Source of the DNA: Pancytospora philotis
Lineage: Eukaryota; Microsporidia
Reading direction: 5' to 3'
DNA length: 64,000 nucleotides
Assembly: GCA_023647555.1 (NCBI GenBank)
Contig: JALRLY010000268.1
Span: forward strand, 17,609 to 81,608
Shown: piece after piece, positions 26,022-35,323 of the stretch
Numbering within the stretch: position 1 is the stretch's first letter
How the letters are laid out: the number at the start of each line of letters is the position of its first letter
Position numbers and translations under genes: made by a program
The notes under the pieces: model-generated
Database searches by the model: none
The model's input: the letters and a program-made list of their open reading frames with translations, nothing else
Told to the model about the DNA's origin: nothing

Positions 26022-26651
26022 ATGGCCGAGCAGGAGTGCCCGCTCTGCAAAAGCGACGCGTATCTGAACCCGAACATCAAAATACTCATAAGCCCGTGCT
26101 TCCACCGGCTGTGCGAGCAGTGCGTCTACCGCCTCTTCTCGCACGGCTACGCCCCTTGTCCCGAGTGCCAGACGCCGCTCCGCCGGATCAACTTCATCAC
26201 CTCGACCTTCGAGGACGTCGAGATAGAGCGGGAGATACGCATGCGAAAGCTCCTGACCGCGCACTTTGCGAGGAAGCGCGAGGAGTTCGCGAGCATCCAG
26301 GACTTCAACGACTACCTCGAGGAGTTCGAGAACTTGGTCTTCGCGATGCTCGCCGTCAAGAGCGATGCGCTGGTCAAGGAGCGGATCGCGGAGATCAAGG
26401 CCGCGCCGAGCGTGCTCAACCCCGCGGTCGCGCAGTCCAAGTCGGCGCACGACTCTGCGGGCGACGAGCCCCCAAGAAAGCGCAGAGCGGCCGATGATCT
26501 GTGGAGGTGTATGCAGCTCCTGCTGCCGCAGCGCCCGCCGATCAGCTCTGATGTGCACATAATGCCGGGTATGCTGGCGCCCTCGCTCTCGGCTGGCCTG
26601 GGGAAGTCGGTCGTGGTCGGCTTTATCATCGAGTCGCTATTCAGCAACTAG
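26022..26651 (+). CDS. TFB3: TFIIH/CAK assembly factor MAT1 (Tfb3)
   Basis: A 209-residue RING-finger protein that holds CDK7/Kin28 and cyclin H onto TFIIH. The RING is at residues 6-50: CPLCKSDAYLNPNIKILIS, then CFHRLCEQCV and CPECQTPLR. It is followed by the family-specific FEDVEIEREIRMRK and FNDYLEEFENLVF. The C-terminal third is low in complexity and shortened compared with yeast Tfb3 (321 aa). The ATG at 26022 follows GCAGCCCAT, with TAAATAATTTCG at 25995-26005. Confidence 0.93.
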   Translation: MAEQECPLCKSDAYLNPNIKILISPCFHRLCEQCVYRLFSHGYAPCPECQTPLRRINFITSTFEDVEIEREIRMRKLLTAHFARKREEFASIQDFNDYLEEFENLVFAMLAVKSDALVKERIAEIKAAPSVLNPAVAQSKSAHDSAGDEPPRKRRAADDLWRCMQLLLPQRPPISSDVHIMPGMLAPSLSAGLGKSVVVGFIIESLFSN

Positions 26652-26906
26652 CCGTCTGAGGCTCCATGCCAGAGTTGCCGTACAACTGTGCCACCGACGT
26701 CGCTGCAAGCACTGCATTTGTAAATAAAGGTACGGTTAGAGTAAAGAGAACAATCCACACCTACCAGGCTTACTTTCCATAAGCTAGAATTCAACGCCAA
26801 GGTTACGGGCATTGTCAATTTAGTGCATCTCAATAAATTTACTAGGTGGTGCTCTCGCAATAGATTCCTCAAACCCGCCGCATGCGCGCAGCAGCTCTAA
26901 ACGCTG

Positions 26907-27347
26907 CTAGAGATCGAGGAAGTCATCAATGTAGTCTTCCAGGTTGTCGATTATGAGGCTCTGCTGGGCCGGCGTGAGGCCTTTGGTGAGCCCTTCAACG
27001 TCTTTTGACGCGTGCTTGGTGCCGAAGCTGGCTTTGGACCGCTTGCTCGCCCGCCCGAGCCCCATGTGCGGAAAGAGCGCGGCCATGTACGCCTCGCCGT
27101 GTGTGTTGTAGTAGTAATTGAAGCGCTCCTGCGTGCATCCCAGCTCCGCTACGGCGGCCGGGATTTCTAGCCGCGTTTCGCTCGAAACATGCATGTTGTT
27201 CGTGAGAAAGAGCGTCACTCGGCCATTCTTGCGGTGGATGCTCTGGTTCTCCTCCGGAATGCCGTACTTTTCCGCGATCGCTGCGCTGATGTCCTCGCAG
27301 CCCGAGTCAACCTCAATGTTCTCGTGGAAAAAATTGTTGATCTTCAT
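26907..27347 (-). CDS. Hypothetical protein, 146 aa
   Basis: The chosen ATG at 27347 follows GAAGCCCCG; an ATG seven codons upstream is the alternative. The protein begins with MKINNFFHENI, has a mixed-charge middle and ends in an acidic, hydrophobic helix (IIDNLEDYIDDFLDL). No domain is recognised. The segment RASKRSKASFGTKHASK is NLS-like, suggesting a nuclear protein. It lies in a divergent pair with the DYRK-type kinase. Confidence 0.55.
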   Translation of the reverse strand: MKINNFFHENIEVDSGCEDISAAIAEKYGIPEENQSIHRKNGRVTLFLTNNMHVSSETRLEIPAAVAELGCTQERFNYYYNTHGEAYMAALFPHMGLGRASKRSKASFGTKHASKDVEGLTKGLTPAQQSLIIDNLEDYIDDFLDL

Positions 27348-27601
27348 CGGGGCTTCCAATCCGCGCATTGTCTCGTGCGGCAGCGAGAGCCGCACTCGCT
27401 CTAGGCAGATACTGTGCAAACGGCCGCGCAAGCATCGCAGTTGCAATATGCACAGATCTATTCTGGTAGTGCATAATGTATCAGCTGTGATATGCATGCT
27501 TGGTGCCGCCCGCGCCACCGATGCGTCCTGCGGCCCGCGCATCTCCAGCGTGGGAGCGGAAAACTCTCCAAAATTAAGCAGTAAATGATTGATCCTGAGC
27601 C

Positions 27602-27620
27602 AAAATTTTAGAAAAATTTA
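27602..27620 (+). promoter_or_regulatory. Double AAATTT start element of the DYRK-type kinase
   Basis: Two copies, AAAATTTTAG and AAAAATTTA, lie side by side about 20-38 nt before ATG 27640, followed by GTCCCAGCC at the start codon. Confidence 0.6.
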
Positions 27621-27639
27621 CTTTCTTCCTGTCCCAGCC

Positions 27640-28851
27640 ATGAAGCGCTTCCTGACTAACCCGTCGGAATGCGTGTTCAACCCGCACGACAACGTGGACG
27701 GCAACCTGGTGGCTGCGAAGGGCGACAGCATCGTCAAATCCGACGCCGTGCAGTACATGATTGTGGAGCTCCTCGGCGTGGGCACCTTCGGGCAGGTGTT
27801 CCGCTGCGTGAGCAACGAGGGCAACGAGGTCGCCATCAAGGTGGTGAAGGGCGCGAACAAGTACTACCAGTACGAGATGAACGAGGTGCGGATCCTGAAG
27901 AAGTTCAAGGACGCGGGGCTGACCGACTACTTCGTCGAGCTGCACGACGCGTTCATTTACAAGAACCACCTCTGCATCGTGCTCGAGCTCCTCGGGAAGA
28001 ACATGTACGACCTGGGCAAGATCCTGCGCTTCAACGGGATGGAGTTCTACAGCGTGCAGCAGATTCTGCGGCAGGTGCTGGAGGGCCTCGGCGTGCTGCA
28101 CAGCATGGGCATCACGCACTGCGACATCAAGCCAGAGAACATCCTCGTGGCCGATTTCTACAGCGAGAAGATCAAAATTGTGGACTTCGGCTCGTCGACG
28201 ACGCGGCCGCTCTCGACCGTCTACTACGTGCAGTCGCGCTACTACCGCGCGCCGGAGGTCATCCTCGGGATCCCGTACAGCATGGTGGTCGACGTGTGGT
28301 CGCTCGGCTGCATCGCCTACGAGCTGCTCATGGGCCATCCGCTCTTTCCCGGGCGCGACAACGCCGACCAGATCTACCTCGTCCACGAGTTCTGCCCCGC
28401 GGGGCTGCCGCTCTTCATGCTTGAGCACGGCGCGCACTCCCACCACTACTTCAAGAAGGAGAGCGGCTTCTTCGGCCGCTACAACCCCAGCCCGGTGACG
28501 CTCCACGAGGTCGTCGGGCGCATCCGCGCGAAGTTCCACGGCGTCCCCGAGATCGAGCTCTTCATCGACCTCCTCGTGCAGATGCTCAACCCCTCGTACC
28601 TCGAGCGCCCGTCGCCGCGCGCGGTGCTGAGTCATCCGTTCTTCGAGATCTCGCGCCCCGTGCTCAACTCCCCGTTCCCGCGCGAGCGCCTGTCGCGCTC
28701 GTCCAGCGCGAAGAACACGGGCGGCGCGGGAAGAGCCCGGAAGATGTCCATGTACGATTACTCAAACACCCAGACCAGCACGCTGCCGCTGCAGCGCAAG
28801 GGCTCGGTCTACGACCCGTCCCTGGAGAATCGCGACAACTGCTTGCCCTAG
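27640..28851 (+). CDS. YAK1: DYRK-family (Yak1-like) protein kinase
   Basis: A 403-residue kinase of the CMGC group. The N-terminus carries a DYRK-homology-like stretch (NPHDNVDGNLV). The kinase domain has the glycine loop GVGTFGQVF, VAIKVVK with the ATP lysine, HCDIKPEN with the catalytic Asp at residue 162, DFGSS at 182-186, and the activation segment TVYYVQSRYYRAPE. Tyr196 in YVQSR is the residue DYRKs autophosphorylate in cis. The hallmark of the family, YxQSR.YRAPE, makes the DYRK/Yak1 group firm. Yak1 regulates growth and stress response. The C-terminal tail (about 60 residues) is Ser/Arg rich. It is much smaller than yeast Yak1 (807). Confidence 0.9.
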   Translation: MKRFLTNPSECVFNPHDNVDGNLVAAKGDSIVKSDAVQYMIVELLGVGTFGQVFRCVSNEGNEVAIKVVKGANKYYQYEMNEVRILKKFKDAGLTDYFVELHDAFIYKNHLCIVLELLGKNMYDLGKILRFNGMEFYSVQQILRQVLEGLGVLHSMGITHCDIKPENILVADFYSEKIKIVDFGSSTTRPLSTVYYVQSRYYRAPEVILGIPYSMVVDVWSLGCIAYELLMGHPLFPGRDNADQIYLVHEFCPAGLPLFMLEHGAHSHHYFKKESGFFGRYNPSPVTLHEVVGRIRAKFHGVPEIELFIDLLVQMLNPSYLERPSPRAVLSHPFFEISRPVLNSPFPRERLSRSSSAKNTGGAGRARKMSMYDYSNTQTSTLPLQRKGSVYDPSLENRDNCLP

Positions 28852-29036
28852 CCGGCTGCCTGCACAGCAAGAACGCGATTGTTGGGAAACAGAGCGCGAT
28901 GCTGAGTCCGCGCGCATGCACGCCTGCTGCTGTTGCTTTGCTGTTACGGATATGCACAGCCGCCGCATCTAGTAAATACTTCTGAAAGCTGTATTATGCC
29001 CAACGTTTTATTGAAAATCCACGGCGCGCTCCTGGC

Positions 29037-29870
29037 TCAGTGGCCGTCGTCCGCCACCAGCGACTTGAGGAGCGCGATCTCCTCGGCGTACTTATCGCCG
29101 TCGGGCGTTTCTAGCACCATCGGGATGTCCTCGAAGTGGCTGCTGTTCATGATGTACCGGAACGCCTCCAGGCCGATGTGGCCCTTCCCGATCTGCTCGT
29201 GCCGGTCCTTGCGCGCGCCGAGCGGAAACTTGCTGTCGTTCAGATGCATGGCCTTGAGGTAGCCCAGCCCGACCGTCCGGTCGAACTGCTGCATGGTCGC
29301 CTCGAAGGCCTCCGCGGTCCGGATATCGTAGCCGGCGGCGAACATGTGGCACGTGTCGAGCGTGACCCCGATGCGGCTCTTGTCGTCCACGCGCGCGATC
29401 ATAAACGCCAACTCCTCGAAGGTCTTGCCGCACACGTTGCCCTGCCCGGCCATGTTCTCCAGCAGCACGACGACGTCCGCGACCTCGGCATGCGCCCTGT
29501 TTATCTGCGCAGCGATCGCCGCCAGCGCCTCGTCGCCGCGCTGCTTGACGTCGGAGCCGGGGTGGATGTTGTAGTAGCGAATCCCGAGCGCCTTGCAGCG
29601 CTGCATGTCGTCGATCAGGTTCGCGTAGCTCCGCTCGACGATCTCGGGGTTGGCGAGGTTCACGAGGTACGACCCGTGCGGCAGCAGCCGCTCCGGGTGC
29701 CGGACTTTGTCCTTGAAGTCCTGCACGGCGCTCTCCTCCAGCGGCTTCGTGGCCAGGCGCCGCTGGCTCTTGAGGAACAGCGCGCACGCCTCGCACTTAA
29801 GCCCTTCCATCTGCATCTGCAGCTTGCCCAGCCCCTTGGCGATGGACAGATGCGCACCCAGCAGCTTCAT
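29037..29870 (-). CDS. APN1: Apurinic/apyrimidinic endonuclease IV
   Basis: A 277-residue member of the endonuclease IV family, which cleaves DNA at abasic sites in base excision repair. Zinc-binding motifs appear in order: GAHLSIAKG, YNIHPGSD, LLENMAGQG (metal Glu), GVTLDTCHMFAAGYD, KAMHLNDSKFPLGARKDRHEQIGKG, and the terminal VLETPDGDK. These cover all three metal-site clusters. The length is typical for the bacterial and microsporidian form, without the nuclear-targeting tail of yeast Apn1. The ATG at 29870 follows GACCGCCCCTACC, with AGAATTTG further upstream. Confidence 0.95.
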   Translation of the reverse strand: MKLLGAHLSIAKGLGKLQMQMEGLKCEACALFLKSQRRLATKPLEESAVQDFKDKVRHPERLLPHGSYLVNLANPEIVERSYANLIDDMQRCKALGIRYYNIHPGSDVKQRGDEALAAIAAQINRAHAEVADVVVLLENMAGQGNVCGKTFEELAFMIARVDDKSRIGVTLDTCHMFAAGYDIRTAEAFEATMQQFDRTVGLGYLKAMHLNDSKFPLGARKDRHEQIGKGHIGLEAFRYIMNSSHFEDIPMVLETPDGDKYAEEIALLKSLVADDGH

Positions 29871-30074
29871 GGTAGGGGCGGTCTCCAGCTGCTCAAATTC
29901 TCTTCCGACCGTGATTTGCATTCAGAATGCAGGGCCGGGCAGCATGCAAAGACCCGTTGTCAAGTAGCTCGCATGCAGTCTATCTGTCGTACCGCCATCC
30001 GCTGTAACCTCGCCGCAGTGAAGCATCCGCATCTTCCCCATTAGTGCTTCGTGCTCATCCATTGACCCACTAAG

Positions 30075-30166
30075 CCAATCACTGCGGCCCAGGTACCTGC
30101 CGCCCGCTGGCCAATCGCGCCGCAGCCTGTTTGCCGCCCGCGCCTATAGACCGGCCACTGACCAAT
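30075..30166. promoter_or_regulatory. Three CCAAT boxes in a divergent promoter
   Basis: CCAAT occurs at 30075-30079, 30111-30115 and 30162-30166, all on the plus strand, in the 341-bp space between APN1 (minus) and the syntaxin gene (plus). CCAAT boxes are binding sites of the NF-Y/HAP complex. Three in 92 bp is dense. Confidence 0.4.
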
Positions 30167-30211
30167 GGAGCAGCCGGCCACGAAAATATTGCGAAAGCCG
30201 CACCCCTTTGC

Positions 30212-31039
30212 ATGCGGGACTTTCTGAAGCGTGCCGAGGAGATCAGCTCCAAGATACGCCGCCTGGAGGAATACGCCGACGAGATCCACATCTACATCGC
30301 GCAGAAGCAGAACAGCGTGCTCAACGAAAACGAGGAGGACGCGATCGACACGAAAATCGACGCGGCGACCGATCTCTTCACCGCGCTGAGCGTGAAGGTC
30401 AAGATGAGCATCAAGAAGGACCAGGACGAGACGCTCGACATGAAGCAGAAGGGCGGCAAGAAGGGCATCATCGAGACGCGCGAGCTGTACAACTTCCGGC
30501 ACAGCCGCGACCTGGCGAACGTCACGCGGAAGTACCAGAGCATCCAGTGCGAGTACAAGGAGAAGGAGAACGCGAAGCTGCGCGACACGTTCCTGATAGC
30601 GAACCCCGACGCGACGGAGGAGGACCTGCAGCTGCTGACCGACGGGATGCACGGCGAGGCGCAGCTGGCGTCCGCGTTCGCGCTCGGCTCCCGCTCGACG
30701 CAGGCCGTGCTGCTCCAGGCGAAGAACAGGAACAAGAAGATCGGCAAGATCGCCGAGAAGGTCGAGGTGCTCGTGCAGCTCCTCAAGGACATAGACAGAC
30801 TTGTGAAGAACACCCGGCCGAGCATAGACAACATTGCGCTGAACATGGAGTCGGCTGAGGCGCACACCACGAAGGCGGTGGGCCAGCTGACCGCCGCGGC
30901 CGCGTACCAGAGGCGCGCCATGTTCATCAAGCGCATAATATTCGCCGTGGTGATAGTGTGCATCATTCTTTTGGGACTGTACTTCTTTAGTGTCTTCTAC
31001 AGGCGCCCGTCGAAAAAACTAGTTGGTGCTCGGCTATAA
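30212..31039 (+). CDS. SSO1: Syntaxin-type Qa-SNARE (Sso1/syntaxin-1-like)
   Basis: A 275-residue tail-anchored SNARE. Residues 1-115 form the helical Habc-type bundle, the SNARE motif covers about residues 170-230, and a single membrane helix (IIFAVVIVCIILLGLYFFSVF) sits near the C-terminus. The layer residues line up with syntaxin 1: I194, L197, I205, I208, M212 and A215. The central ionic layer, normally Gln, is Thr201. Such proteins drive fusion of secretory vesicles with the plasma membrane, in step with the exocyst. The ATG at 30212 follows GCACCCCTTTGC, with AAAATATTG about 20-29 nt upstream. Confidence 0.85.
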   Translation: MRDFLKRAEEISSKIRRLEEYADEIHIYIAQKQNSVLNENEEDAIDTKIDAATDLFTALSVKVKMSIKKDQDETLDMKQKGGKKGIIETRELYNFRHSRDLANVTRKYQSIQCEYKEKENAKLRDTFLIANPDATEEDLQLLTDGMHGEAQLASAFALGSRSTQAVLLQAKNRNKKIGKIAEKVEVLVQLLKDIDRLVKNTRPSIDNIALNMESAEAHTTKAVGQLTAAAAYQRRAMFIKRIIFAVVIVCIILLGLYFFSVFYRRPSKKLVGARL

Positions 31040-31639
31040 TGAAGAGCGCAGGCCGTGGAGCGCGATGAGTATGTACGAATAAGTAAATTGCTCGTGTATT
31101 TGGGTTTTCTGCCGCGTGTCGATGGATGACGTGTTGTTTGTTGCGCTATAAAAATGCACGCCGTAACGCAGCCGTCCTTGCGCAGGGGTCTTTACCAATG
31201 ACGGCTTACGGAGGTAGATTGGATGCTAGATCCGGAAATCCGAATGATGGCAGAACGGTGGGTCTTCCGTGGCCCAAGCCGCGTGCGGCAATACTGGCAA
31301 CCGCAGCTGTGTGCTATTTTATAATTCAATGGTGTATTATGCACGATCCAGTTCTTGTGCTGTGTCCGTGCTTTGTTTAAAAGCGTGCAGTGCATATTTG
31401 CGCTCGGTTTCAACTATTAGTGGCATTGCCACAGCTGCTGCCTAAGAAACGAAACGCCACCAATACTCCTGCAACTTCGCTGTGTAAGCGCAACGCAAAC
31501 TAATTTTTCTGATGATAAACTATGGCTGTAATAATTCTGTCAACTTCTTAATAGCGCGCTTTAAACTCCCAGTGCAGACAGAAACGCGCTCGGACGCGCC
31601 TGTACAAGTAAAACTGGTCAGTTACGATAATTTATTCTT
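31040..31639. other. Intergenic gap with one doubtful small frame
   Basis: Between the syntaxin gene and the SIN3 stop codon. A 60-codon frame at 31198-31380 encodes one hydrophobic span (ILATAAVCYFIIQWCIM) near its C-terminus but has no clear start signal; TATAAAA lies 49 nt upstream. I do not call it a gene. The remaining sequence is AT-richer and shows no RNA family. Confidence 0.4.
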
Positions 31640-34000
31640 TCATACGTCCACCGCCTCTTCCGGCTCTATGGAGTCCTCCAAGCGGCACATCGTGACGACG
31701 CCGTCGGTGGTGCCGATGCTGTACTGCCCCGGGAACGACGGCTCGAACTCGGCCTCTGGGTCCGTGTCCGTGAGCAAAATGACCTGCTTCTCGATGCGCG
31801 AGAAGATCTTCCGGAGGTTGTACAGCTTGTAGCCCTTGCTGTCTGTGAGCTGGCGCACGTGCTCCTCGTAGGTGTCCGAGTCGATCTCCTTCGCCAGCAG
31901 CTGCAGCGTGAAGCGCCGCACCTCCGCCAGCCGGTCAGGCACGTGGAAGTCCGCCTGGTAGCCGATGGCCACGGCGGCGGGGTTCGAGTGCAGCGGCTCG
32001 AAGTGCATCTCCTGCAGCTCCGCGAGCCGCATGTACACGGTGAGCACGTACAGACAGAGCGCGTAGTAGTCAAAGTGGGTGGTGAAGATCGACCCCTCGG
32101 TGGTCAGCCTGGCCAGCACGCTGTCGAAGAAGGCCATCTGCTTCTCCACCGATATCTTGCGGCACCCGATGTTCTCGTTGGTCGTCGCCAGCGTGCGGTA
32201 CAGGTCCCTGATGAACTCGAGCACGGACGGGTCGCTGGGCCGCGCAGAGAAGGGCGTGCAAGACTCGGCGTGCACGTTCCGCAGCGCGATGACGGCACGC
32301 TCGTCGGCCTTGAAGAGCACACCGCGCGTATCGTACGCCTTGTAGTAGTTCTCGTCCACCACGCAGCGCCAGAATTTCTTTCTTCTGCGGTGCAGCGCGA
32401 GGTTCTCCTTGTAGACCTTGTGCAGCCGCTTGAGCACGACCGGAATCGCGCGCCGCGGGTTCGCCAGGATCGCCTCCAGCACCTCGCTGCTCTTCGACTC
32501 GTACACGCGCCGGAACGTCTCCTTGATGAGCGCAGCGGACATCTCGATGTCGTCCATGTCCAGCCGCGACTCGCCCATGTGCGTGTACAGCTCCTCGAGC
32601 TTGCTGATCAGGTACTTCAGCCGGTCCAGGTGCAGGTCGCTCTCGGAGCGCTCGTCGTTCACGCGCGCCAGCAGCTCCTCGGAGCTGTTCTTGTGCCGGA
32701 ACACGTAGCTGTCCTCAGACTCGAGGATCGACACGCTCACGCACATGTTGTTCAGCACCTCGCGCGCAAGCGGGGCGCCGGTCCCGAGCGTGATCGGCGC
32801 GGGGTAGATCTTGTAGGAGCCCACCTTCTCGTAGTCCTTGAACCTCTTGATGTCGTAGCAGCCGGTGGGCTCCTCGTACTTGATGAAGGCCTTGAACGCC
32901 CGCATGCTCTCCTTGTCGCCGATGATCGGCTCGAGCATGAAGATGAGATCGTCGAGGCCGATGAAGTTCTGGTTGTAGAAGTTGAGGATGCGGAGGAAGT
33001 CCTCGAGCACGCCCTTCGCCGACAGCACGTCCTTGACGCCCCGCAGCGGGTCGGCATCGCCCGCCACGGCCGCCTCGCCGGTCGGGCGGAAGTTGCGCTC
33101 GAAGCGCTCGATGAGCTCGGGCGTGTCGACAAGCAGCGCGGAGACGTGGCTCAGCAGCTTGTCGAAGCCGTTCTTGGAGTTCTGCAGCAGCTCGATGAAC
33201 TGCCGGTACACAATCGGCTTGGCCGCGTACTTCCGCTTCACGAGCTGGATGAAGTCGTTCGCCATCTGCTGCTTGGAGCCGTCGGCGTCGCAGCTCCCGG
33301 GCTGCGGCTGCTTGCTCTTCGGCGAGTGCTGCACAGGTGACGGCGGCATCGACGAGCGCGCCATGTAATGCGGCGGCGGCATGGGCACCGCGGGGCGGCC
33401 GAGCGGCATCGCGCCCGGCGGCGCCATCCGGCCCATCGGCATCTGCTGCGCGGCGTAGCCCTGCATGCGGTACGGCGGGTACTTCTCGCGCTCGCGCTCA
33501 GGCACGGGCGGCGCCGCGTAGCTGCGGCCCTCGCTGTAGCGCAGGTGGTTCGGCAGATACTCGTCGAACTGCCGCACGAGAAAGGGCTTCTCCTTGAAGA
33601 GAATGCGCACCGCCTTGCAGACCTCGTCGGCATCGATCTTGCCGAACTTGAAGTCGCGCATCGTCTCGAGGAAGCTGTCGTACACGGGCAGCGACTCGGC
33701 GTACTCCTCCTTGATCCGGTTCAGAAACACCATCGCATCGGTCAAGTCGGAGTCCTCGGACATGCCCGTGCGCGCGGCCCCGTGCATCGGGCCCTGGCGC
33801 ATCATGTGCTCGGCGCCCGGCCGCGGCGCCATCCCCGCCTGCGCCATCCCGGACGGGTAGTAGCGCATCGGCGGCGCGCCCGCGTCCGGGAACTCCTCCA
33901 CGCTCCTGCCCGGCTTCTCGTCGCTGCTCGGGTACGCCCCCGGCCTCTTCCTTCCCTCGTTCTCGGAGCTGACGTACATCTTATCCTGATCACTCGACAT
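31640..34000 (-). CDS. SIN3: SIN3 transcriptional corepressor
   Basis: A 786-residue scaffold of the SIN3-HDAC corepressor. Three paired amphipathic helix domains are visible: PAH1 (AMVFLNRIKEEYAESLPVYD, about residues 90-150), PAH2 (FIQLVKRKYAAKPIVYRQF, about 245-310) and a third (GVLEDFLRILNFYNQNF, about 330-385). The HDAC-interacting region follows, with SYKIYPAP. The N-terminus is Pro/Met rich and low in complexity. Yeast Sin3 has 1536 residues, so this is about half, with the C-terminal region kept. The start follows GAGCCCCTC. A plus-strand-oriented AAAAATTTTTGGG element lies 54 nt upstream. Confidence 0.93.
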   Translation of the reverse strand: MSSDQDKMYVSSENEGRKRPGAYPSSDEKPGRSVEEFPDAGAPPMRYYPSGMAQAGMAPRPGAEHMMRQGPMHGAARTGMSEDSDLTDAMVFLNRIKEEYAESLPVYDSFLETMRDFKFGKIDADEVCKAVRILFKEKPFLVRQFDEYLPNHLRYSEGRSYAAPPVPEREREKYPPYRMQGYAAQQMPMGRMAPPGAMPLGRPAVPMPPPHYMARSSMPPSPVQHSPKSKQPQPGSCDADGSKQQMANDFIQLVKRKYAAKPIVYRQFIELLQNSKNGFDKLLSHVSALLVDTPELIERFERNFRPTGEAAVAGDADPLRGVKDVLSAKGVLEDFLRILNFYNQNFIGLDDLIFMLEPIIGDKESMRAFKAFIKYEEPTGCYDIKRFKDYEKVGSYKIYPAPITLGTGAPLAREVLNNMCVSVSILESEDSYVFRHKNSSEELLARVNDERSESDLHLDRLKYLISKLEELYTHMGESRLDMDDIEMSAALIKETFRRVYESKSSEVLEAILANPRRAIPVVLKRLHKVYKENLALHRRRKKFWRCVVDENYYKAYDTRGVLFKADERAVIALRNVHAESCTPFSARPSDPSVLEFIRDLYRTLATTNENIGCRKISVEKQMAFFDSVLARLTTEGSIFTTHFDYYALCLYVLTVYMRLAELQEMHFEPLHSNPAAVAIGYQADFHVPDRLAEVRRFTLQLLAKEIDSDTYEEHVRQLTDSKGYKLYNLRKIFSRIEKQVILLTDTDPEAEFEPSFPGQYSIGTTDGVVTMCRLEDSIEPEEAVDV

Positions 34001-34375
34001 GAGGGGCTCGGATTATCACAAGTACACGAACTAATATAGTGCGATTAGAGAGTAAAAATTTTTGGGATCAGCGCTGTCGTGGCGCGCCGCAGCGCGGGCG
34101 GCGGCGTATCCGCTCCGTGGGCCGGCGTGTGCGGCGATGCGTCCGTGTGTATTTTTATCTGCGGGCCGTTTTTGCTGGAGCTTTTCGTGCTCCGTGTCGT
34201 TTCAGCTCGCGCGCATTTGGTATGTCTGCAGGCTGGCCTGCATCACTCCGGCCATTGTCTCCCACAGTAGCCGGTTTTCTGGCGCGTGCCGGCCCACGGC
34301 GCGGGATCGGCGTCGACCGGCTGACAAAGAAGCAGAAGATGAGTGAGCTGCGCTTAACTAATATTTTTTATTGAA
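34001..34375. other. GC-rich gap with start-type element but no clear gene
   Basis: After the SIN3 start and before the RBL1 stop. A plus-strand AAAAATTTTTGGG (34054-34066) is followed by about 280 bp of GC-rich sequence in which all three plus frames are open for long runs, so no frame can be preferred. Small hairpins occur (GGAGC...GCTCC near 34177-34193). It may hold an unrecognised RNA gene or part of the SIN3 promoter. Confidence 0.35.
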
Positions 34376-34894
34376 CTAAAAGTGGTACGGGCTTCTAAAT
34401 ATAGGCGGCTGCGGAATCATGGGTGGTTGTATAACCATGGGCCTAGCCCCTCCTCTCTCGAAGTCTTCCCTTTCAATCACCCTGAACATCTGCATCGGGC
34501 TGTGCGACATGCAGGGGGTGAATCCCAGCCTAACTTCCTCCTTGAGCTCGTTATCCAGCAGCGTCAGGCACATGCCGCCGTGCATCACCCGCACTTTTTT
34601 GTCTATGTCCTGCAGCGTGAAGATCGACTCGCCCGAGCTCTCATGCGTACACGGGCCAACCTGCCCGGGATTGCTAGAGCTGTCGCAGAGCAGCTGTTTG
34701 CCGGTACGGAAATGCACGCTCTGGTCTGGTATATTGAACTCGACATCCGCTAGGCTTTTGCGCTGCAGCGCCCTGTTGACGCCCCTGAAGCCATTTTCTG
34801 TCGCCACCACCTGGCGATCGGGCATGGTCCACGGCGTGAAGATCTTTCCCCCGAGCACCCCGGCGCTGTATATAAGCAGCCCAGAGATTCGCAT
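34376..34894 (-). CDS. Ricin-B-like lectin, putatively secreted (RBL1)
   Basis: A 172-residue protein beginning with a short hydrophobic stretch (MRISGLLIYSAGVLGG) that can act as a signal peptide. The body has paired cysteines and beta-strand patterns of a beta-trefoil: LQRKSLADVEFNI, FTLQDIDKKVRVMHGG, CLTLLDNE, and the C..Q.F-type ending MQMFRVI. The C-terminus is Pro/Ile rich (IQPPMIPQPPIFRSPYHF). It belongs to the microsporidian ricin-B-like family, thought to act at the spore wall or host interface. An ATAAAA element at 34915-34920 lies 21-27 nt before ATG. An upstream out-of-frame ATG lies just before it. Confidence 0.6.
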   Translation of the reverse strand: MRISGLLIYSAGVLGGKIFTPWTMPDRQVVATENGFRGVNRALQRKSLADVEFNIPDQSVHFRTGKQLLCDSSSNPGQVGPCTHESSGESIFTLQDIDKKVRVMHGGMCLTLLDNELKEEVRLGFTPCMSHSPMQMFRVIEREDFERGGARPMVIQPPMIPQPPIFRSPYHF

Positions 34895-35323
34895 GTGCTG
34901 GAGCCATGCGCTGGTTTTATTGCGTGTCGGACTTTGAAACGCTTCTGCTTCAGCCGCTGATTGGCCCGGTCGGGCGTTGCAGAGGCACAAACAGTGGCGC
35001 GACAAACAGCACTTAGCTGGCGTGCGCTTCCTTACATGCAACTGCTGGTCCTGTCTTCACTTATTCGTCTTTACGTTCTCATGCCAGCGCTGTAGCGCCC
35101 GAACAATCGCTGAGAGGCAGTTCTAAGGCGGTGGTTTCGTAGCCTTGCTGCACGTTATACAGGCAGCGCTTAGTTCGGGCCTGCACTCTGCAGTGCGCCA
35201 AGCTCGCACTTTTTTATGACTAGCGCGCTATGCAGTGGCGTATCCAAAGTATTTTTGACTAAATTCAGAAACGTTTTAAACTGTTTATTTGCCGTGTAGA
35301 AAAGGCAGTAGTTGGTAAACAGC
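34895..35323. other. Divergent intergenic region between RBL1 and the L-type lectin
   Basis: 429 bp between two genes of lectin-type proteins transcribed away from each other. It contains an ATTGG box near 34963 and AT-rich runs (35200-35300). No gene is seen. Confidence 0.45.

Noticed and set aside
31198..31380. 60-codon frame with one hydrophobic span
   Set aside because: The TATA-like element is too far away (49 nt) and the product is not recognised; kept only as a note in the gap entry.
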